Below, piece after piece: positions 14,567 to 17,237 of a stretch of 17,237 bases of DNA. The notes below the pieces were generated by a model. It did no database searches and had not been told where the DNA came from. It worked only from the letters and a program-made list of their open reading frames with translations. Source of the DNA: a bacterium (GTDB taxonomy: Bacteria; Desulfobacterota; JAPLJL01); assembly GCA_028713675.1 (NCBI GenBank), contig JAQTNV010000067.1:1-17237 (forward strand), written 5' to 3'. Position 1 is the first letter of the stretch. Each line of letters opens with the position of its first letter. The position numbers were made by a program, and so were the translations under genes.

Positions 14567-14996
14567 TTTCTTCCAGGATTTCGACCGCGTCCTTGACCAT
14601 GCGGGGGCAAATTGTTTTAAACAGGCCTTTCGCGTGGGCTTGGGCCGCCTCTTCCGGCACGCTCAAATCAAAACCCAGCAATTCCCTGCAGACCATCGAG
14701 CCATTCGCTTTCCGGAATCTTTCCGCGAATTCCCTGACTTTCAGGTAAGTCTTTTCTTTCGACCCCTCGTCTTTGGCTTCGGTCTTCCCATACTCGAGGC
14801 CGAGGACCATGAAAGCTCCCGTCACGGCTCCGCAGACCAAACCCATCCGGGCCATCCCGCCCCCGAACGCCCCTGATATCCTGAAGGCGGTCTTCCGATC
14901 AAGTCCGCGTTTTTCCGCGAAAACGGAAAAAACCGCCTGGGAGCAGCTGAAACCCTCCGCGAACCGCGCCACCGCTTTGTCACTCAATTCGCTCAT
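14550..14996 (-). CDS. C_GCAxxG_C_C family protein (putative redox-active)
   Basis: A 148-residue cytoplasmic protein of the C_GCAxxG_C_C family, small proteins with four conserved cysteines thought to be redox active or to bind a metal; no defined reaction is known. The four are C18 (GFSCSQAVF), C55 (VCGAVTGA, the CGAxxG form of the signature), C103 (MVCRELLG) and C130 (ICPRMV). The glycine-rich AFGGGMARMG run before C55 is also typical. The start is well set: ATG at 14996-14994 has GGAGG at 15006-15002, 5 nt upstream, the best ribosome site in the window. It lies 17 nt downstream of the PLP-enzyme gene, so the two form an operon. The C-terminal L-G-D-R and the stop are encoded by the heptamer repeat, suggesting that the tail was altered by repeat expansion. 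Confidence 0.87.
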   Translation of the reverse strand: MSELSDKAVARFAEGFSCSQAVFSVFAEKRGLDRKTAFRISGAFGGGMARMGLVCGAVTGAFMVLGLEYGKTEAKDEGSKEKTYLKVREFAERFRKANGSMVCRELLGFDLSVPEEAAQAHAKGLFKTICPRMVKDAVEILEEMLGDR

Positions 14997-15001
14997 CCCG
15001 T

Positions 15002-15006
15002 CCTCC
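15002..15006 (-). promoter_or_regulatory. Strong Shine-Dalgarno for the C_GCAxxG_C_C gene
   Basis: Reads GGAGG on the minus strand, with a 5-nt spacer to the ATG at 14996. It fixes the start and implies independent initiation within the two-gene operon. Most other starts in the window lack such a site. Confidence 0.75.
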
Positions 15007-15013
15007 GAATTTT

Positions 15014-16126
15014 TCAGATGTCCTTTTTATATCCGGGATCCAAAGGCTGGACCTCGTCTTCGAAATAACGGTGAAAACCCCGGGGGAGGCGATGATAGTC
15101 GGCCCCCCTGATCAAAGGAGTAAAATCCCTGGAGTTATAGGTATTCCAGAAAAGAATCACCTGGTCGCGGCCGCGATTCCTTTCGGTCTCCTCAATCAGG
15201 CAAGCCAGGGCTTTTCCCGTATAAGTGCCTTCCAGTTTGATCCCCTCGCGTTCTTCCATCAGGGCTACCGCCTCCATTCCCGCCGGGGTGAAAAGGGCAT
15301 AATCGTCACCGAAATAATCATGGCGGATCATAGTATCCGTTTCCGGATATTCAATCCGGGGAAAGGAACGATCGAGTCCGGACAGAAAGGCGTTAACCCG
15401 GCGCAAAAGCCGGGCCAGGTTCCCGGCGTCAGCGTATTTCCGATCGACCACCCTGACTGGAATCACCCGGCTCTTCAGGCCCGCCGCCCGCAAGCCGAGA
15501 ATTAAACCCGCCGCGGTGCCCATGGTTCCCAGGGCCACGTAGATCCGGTCGGGTTCCGGAAGCTGCCCGGCTTTCACCTGTTCCCTGAGCTCGAACGCGG
15601 CGTTGACGAACCCGATTATGCCCCGGGTCGAAGAGCCTCCCGGGGGAATCACCATGGGAAAGCGGCCGGACCTGAACCGGTGTTTAGCCAGCACCAGCAG
15701 CGTTCCCCAGATAACCGCGAAGTAATTCCGGTGGTAATGAAGCTCGGCGCCGGTTTGAAAACCCATCAGGAGATTCCGGCGGACATACCCGGCGTTCGCC
15801 TGGGGCAGAAGCATGGAAATGCTCCGCAGCCCGGTCTCTTTCGCGTAAATCGCCGTCGCCAAGGCATGATTGGAGCCGGCAAAACCGAAGGTTAAAATCT
15901 CGGCGGCCCTTTTCTCCCGGGCCTGGCCCAGGATGAACTCGAGTTTCCTGACCTTGTTCCCCCCGTAAATTTCCCCGCTCAAATCGTCGCGTTTTATATA
16001 CAGCCGGCCCGCCCCGATCTTCTCGCCCAATCGCTCCAGTTTCTGCACCGGGGTGGGGAAATTTCCCAGCGGCACGTGCGGCAGTTTTTCCTTCAACCCG
16101 GGGTAATTCTGAAATAAAGGGAGCAT
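15014..16126 (-). CDS. PLP-dependent ACC deaminase/D-cysteine desulfhydrase-like protein
   Basis: A 370-residue cytoplasmic PLP enzyme, fold type II. The family covers 1-aminocyclopropane-1-carboxylate deaminase and D-cysteine desulfhydrase (D-cysteine to pyruvate, sulfide and ammonia). Visible motifs are a PTPVQKLERL N-terminus, YIKRDDLSG, GGNKVRKLE with Schiff-base K58, GSNHALA with S85-N86 near the PLP, the phosphate loop GTMGTAAGL, and TYTGKAL. A departure is the last motif: the usual H-T-G-G (or H-L-G-G) near the pyridine nitrogen is N-T-Y-N (328-331), keeping the Thr but losing both glycines. Substrate cannot be told from this; sulfur chemistry would fit the cysteine-rich neighbour. The ATG at 16126 has no Shine-Dalgarno, and a good -10 hexamer is only 9 nt upstream, so the transcript may be leaderless. 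Confidence 0.82.
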   Translation of the reverse strand: MLPLFQNYPGLKEKLPHVPLGNFPTPVQKLERLGEKIGAGRLYIKRDDLSGEIYGGNKVRKLEFILGQAREKRAAEILTFGFAGSNHALATAIYAKETGLRSISMLLPQANAGYVRRNLLMGFQTGAELHYHRNYFAVIWGTLLVLAKHRFRSGRFPMVIPPGGSSTRGIIGFVNAAFELREQVKAGQLPEPDRIYVALGTMGTAAGLILGLRAAGLKSRVIPVRVVDRKYADAGNLARLLRRVNAFLSGLDRSFPRIEYPETDTMIRHDYFGDDYALFTPAGMEAVALMEEREGIKLEGTYTGKALACLIEETERNRGRDQVILFWNTYNSRDFTPLIRGADYHRLPRGFHRYFEDEVQPLDPGYKKDI

Positions 16127-16135
16127 GACAGAAAC

Positions 16136-16165
16136 ATCATATTACAAATTGACAAACACAGACAA
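16136..16165 (-). promoter_or_regulatory. Candidate sigma70-type promoter for the PLP/C_GCAxxG operon
   Basis: On the minus strand, TTGTCT (16165-16160) is followed by an 18-nt spacer and TATGAT (16141-16136). The -10 matches TATAAT at five of six positions and the -35 matches TTGACA at four of six. A start site about 7 nt downstream of the -10 would fall within a few nt of the ATG at 16126. Confidence 0.4.
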
Positions 16166-16177
16166 AACCACAAAGAT
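16149..16177 (+). promoter_or_regulatory. Candidate sigma70-type promoter for the TPR-protein gene
   Basis: A perfect TTGACA (16149-16154) and a 17-nt spacer precede AAAGAT (16172-16177), a weak -10 that keeps three of six consensus bases. It lies in the short divergent gap and overlaps the opposing promoter candidate, so the two directions may compete. Confidence 0.35.
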
Positions 16178-16215
16178 TTAAAGCAGGATTTTTCAATCAC
16201 TCTTTGCAAATTTTC

Positions 16216-17151
16216 ATGAGTAAAAACCCTGCGGTTTCATCGGCGTTTTTCATCATTCCCGTCCTTTTTATTATTTCTTTGTCCTCGCCTTTTTCCGGAC
16301 CGGTTTCGGCCAGGGAAGACGACGCCTATTTCTTCTATTACGCGTCCCGGCTGGACTGCGAACGATCCCGGGAACACCTGGGTGATATCACCGACCCGAA
16401 ATCTCATTATTTCGCCCTGCTGGAACTGGGCAAATGTTACCAGTTGAGCGGCAATTACCCTGAATCGCTGATTTTTCTTAAAAAGGCCTACGCTTCCAAC
16501 CCGGCCCTGGATTCCGCCCCCTTTCTTCTGGCTTACGCCTTTTCCCAAGTCGAGGACTTCGCCAACGCCAAAAACTGGATCCGGGTGGCCCGGGAAAGAA
16601 AAGGACCTAATTCGGAAAGATCCGAATCGCTCTCCCGTCTGATCAACTCCCGGATTTCCTCCATTCCAGCCCGGAAAACCGCGCCGGATTCGGGAGGGGA
16701 ATCCTTCACCGCCCTGACCGACCGGGGGAAAACCGTAACCTTTACCAATGTCAAAGCCGGCCGGATGATCCTGAAACCGGAAGAAGAAATCAAAATTTCC
16801 AACGAACCCTATCAACTGACCGGGGCCAGGCTGACCGAAGCTTCCACTATAAACCTGCGGATCGGGGAATTCTTCGGCATTGGCTTCGTGGTTCCGGAAA
16901 TTGATTTCGGCGATTCCGTTACCCTCGAGTATGAATTCGAAATCCCTTCCGGCAGCGCCGGTAACGGGCCGGCCGACATCAGCAAGGACCAGGAAACCTA
17001 TGACCAGATTTTTTCCAGATCCACCCAGTATATTTATTCCCTCCCCCCCTCCGAAAACCCGGGCGAGAATCCTGCCTCCGGAAAATGCATCCAGCGATTA
17101 TTCAGCAAAGGAAAGTTCCTGGTTTCCCACGAGTTCCGGTTCGGAAAATGA
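16216..17151 (+). CDS. Exported TPR-containing protein of unknown function
   Basis: A 311-residue protein from the ATG at 16216. A TTG at 16204 would add four residues and is less likely. A signal peptide is clear: a short basic start, a hydrophobic core (FFIIPVLFIISL) and a likely signal peptidase I site after V-S-A near residue 32. Residues of about 55-125 contain two tetratricopeptide-like helical pairs (ALLELGKCYQLSGNYPESL, then APFLLAYAFSQVEDFANAK), which usually serve protein-protein contact. The C-terminal half has alternating beta-type segments and no family I can name. No lipobox Cys follows the signal peptide, so a soluble periplasmic or secreted form is expected. The next gene's ATG overlaps its stop (ATGA), implying a joint role. 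No Shine-Dalgarno is seen. Confidence 0.72.
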   Translation: MSKNPAVSSAFFIIPVLFIISLSSPFSGPVSAREDDAYFFYYASRLDCERSREHLGDITDPKSHYFALLELGKCYQLSGNYPESLIFLKKAYASNPALDSAPFLLAYAFSQVEDFANAKNWIRVARERKGPNSERSESLSRLINSRISSIPARKTAPDSGGESFTALTDRGKTVTFTNVKAGRMILKPEEEIKISNEPYQLTGARLTEASTINLRIGEFFGIGFVVPEIDFGDSVTLEYEFEIPSGSAGNGPADISKDQETYDQIFSRSTQYIYSLPPSENPGENPASGKCIQRLFSKGKFLVSHEFRFGK

Positions 17152-17237
17152 GCGGGTTCATTATGCTGGACGAAAAGCAAAAAGTATTTTTTTCCCGATT
17201 GGCAGTTCTGCTTCTGCCCGGTTTTGCCCTGCTCGCC
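17148..17237 (+). CDS. N-terminal fragment of an exported or membrane protein (runs off the window)
   Basis: An open frame of 30 codons begins at ATG 17148, overlapping the TPR gene's stop by 4 nt, and continues to the last base. After a polar start with two lysines (D-E-K-Q-K) comes a hydrophobic run (RLAVLLLPGFALLA), which looks like a signal peptide or first membrane helix. Another in-frame ATG at 17163 is an alternative start. The fragment is too short to name; the overlap is the main evidence that it is a real gene in an operon with the TPR protein. Confidence 0.55.
   Translation, partial: MSGFIMLDEKQKVFFSRLAVLLLPGFALLA

Overview
The window is a stretch of a bacterial chromosome. By eye it is moderately GC-rich. 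It holds 12 complete protein-coding genes and one cut off at each end, with no tRNA, rRNA, CRISPR array, transposase or phage gene that I can see. The gene set (archaeal/bacterial-type inositol-3-phosphate synthase, AUR1-like PAP2 enzymes, an LtaS-type transferase, a TIGR03916-type radical SAM protein, a C_GCAxxG_C_C protein) and the dispersed palindromic and heptamer repeats fit an uncultured or deep-branching bacterium. I cannot place the phylum from sequence alone.

Layout. (1) 1-5143, plus strand: a membrane-lipid or envelope block. It has the C-terminal end of inositol-3-phosphate synthase, a YdjM/DUF457-like membrane protein 6 nt later, an AUR1-like PAP2_3 membrane enzyme, an LtaS-family alkaline-phosphatase-fold transferase, and a second PAP2_3 paralogue that overlaps the LtaS-like gene by 4 nt. 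(2) 5186-6871: a thiamine-diphosphate enzyme of the acetolactate-synthase superfamily that lacks two residues diagnostic of true AHAS. (3) 6872-7105: a gene-free stretch made of palindromic dispersed repeats. (4) 7106-12002, plus strand: a small four-helix membrane protein, a radical SAM protein of the putative DNA modification/repair family, a DUF362 protein with a Cys-containing C-terminal extension, and an unrecognised protein with a C-terminal membrane anchor. (5) 12301-14301: a Kef-type cation/proton antiporter with RCK domains. (6) 14550-16126, minus strand: a two-gene operon of a PLP-dependent ACC-deaminase/D-cysteine-desulfhydrase-like protein and a C_GCAxxG_C_C redox protein. (7) 16216 to the end, plus strand: a secreted TPR protein overlapping the start of another exported or membrane protein that runs off the window.

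How the genes may work together. The strongest candidate for an undescribed system is block 1. Inositol-3-phosphate synthase makes the inositol headgroup. AUR1-like PAP2_3 enzymes are known to move phosphoinositol from one lipid to another with release of diacylglycerol. LtaS enzymes strip a phosphoglycerol headgroup from lipid, also releasing diacylglycerol. Two paralogous PAP2_3 genes around an LtaS-like gene, just downstream of inositol-phosphate synthesis, suggest a pathway for an inositol- or glycerol-phosphate-decorated lipid or polymer. That is inference from gene order and motifs.

The non-coding DNA is also notable. Degenerate 7-bp repeats (core CCTATCA) lie in opposite orientations around a GGTTTAAACC-like centre in both gaps flanking the Kef gene, and one array encodes the C-terminal residues and stop codon of the neighbouring gene.
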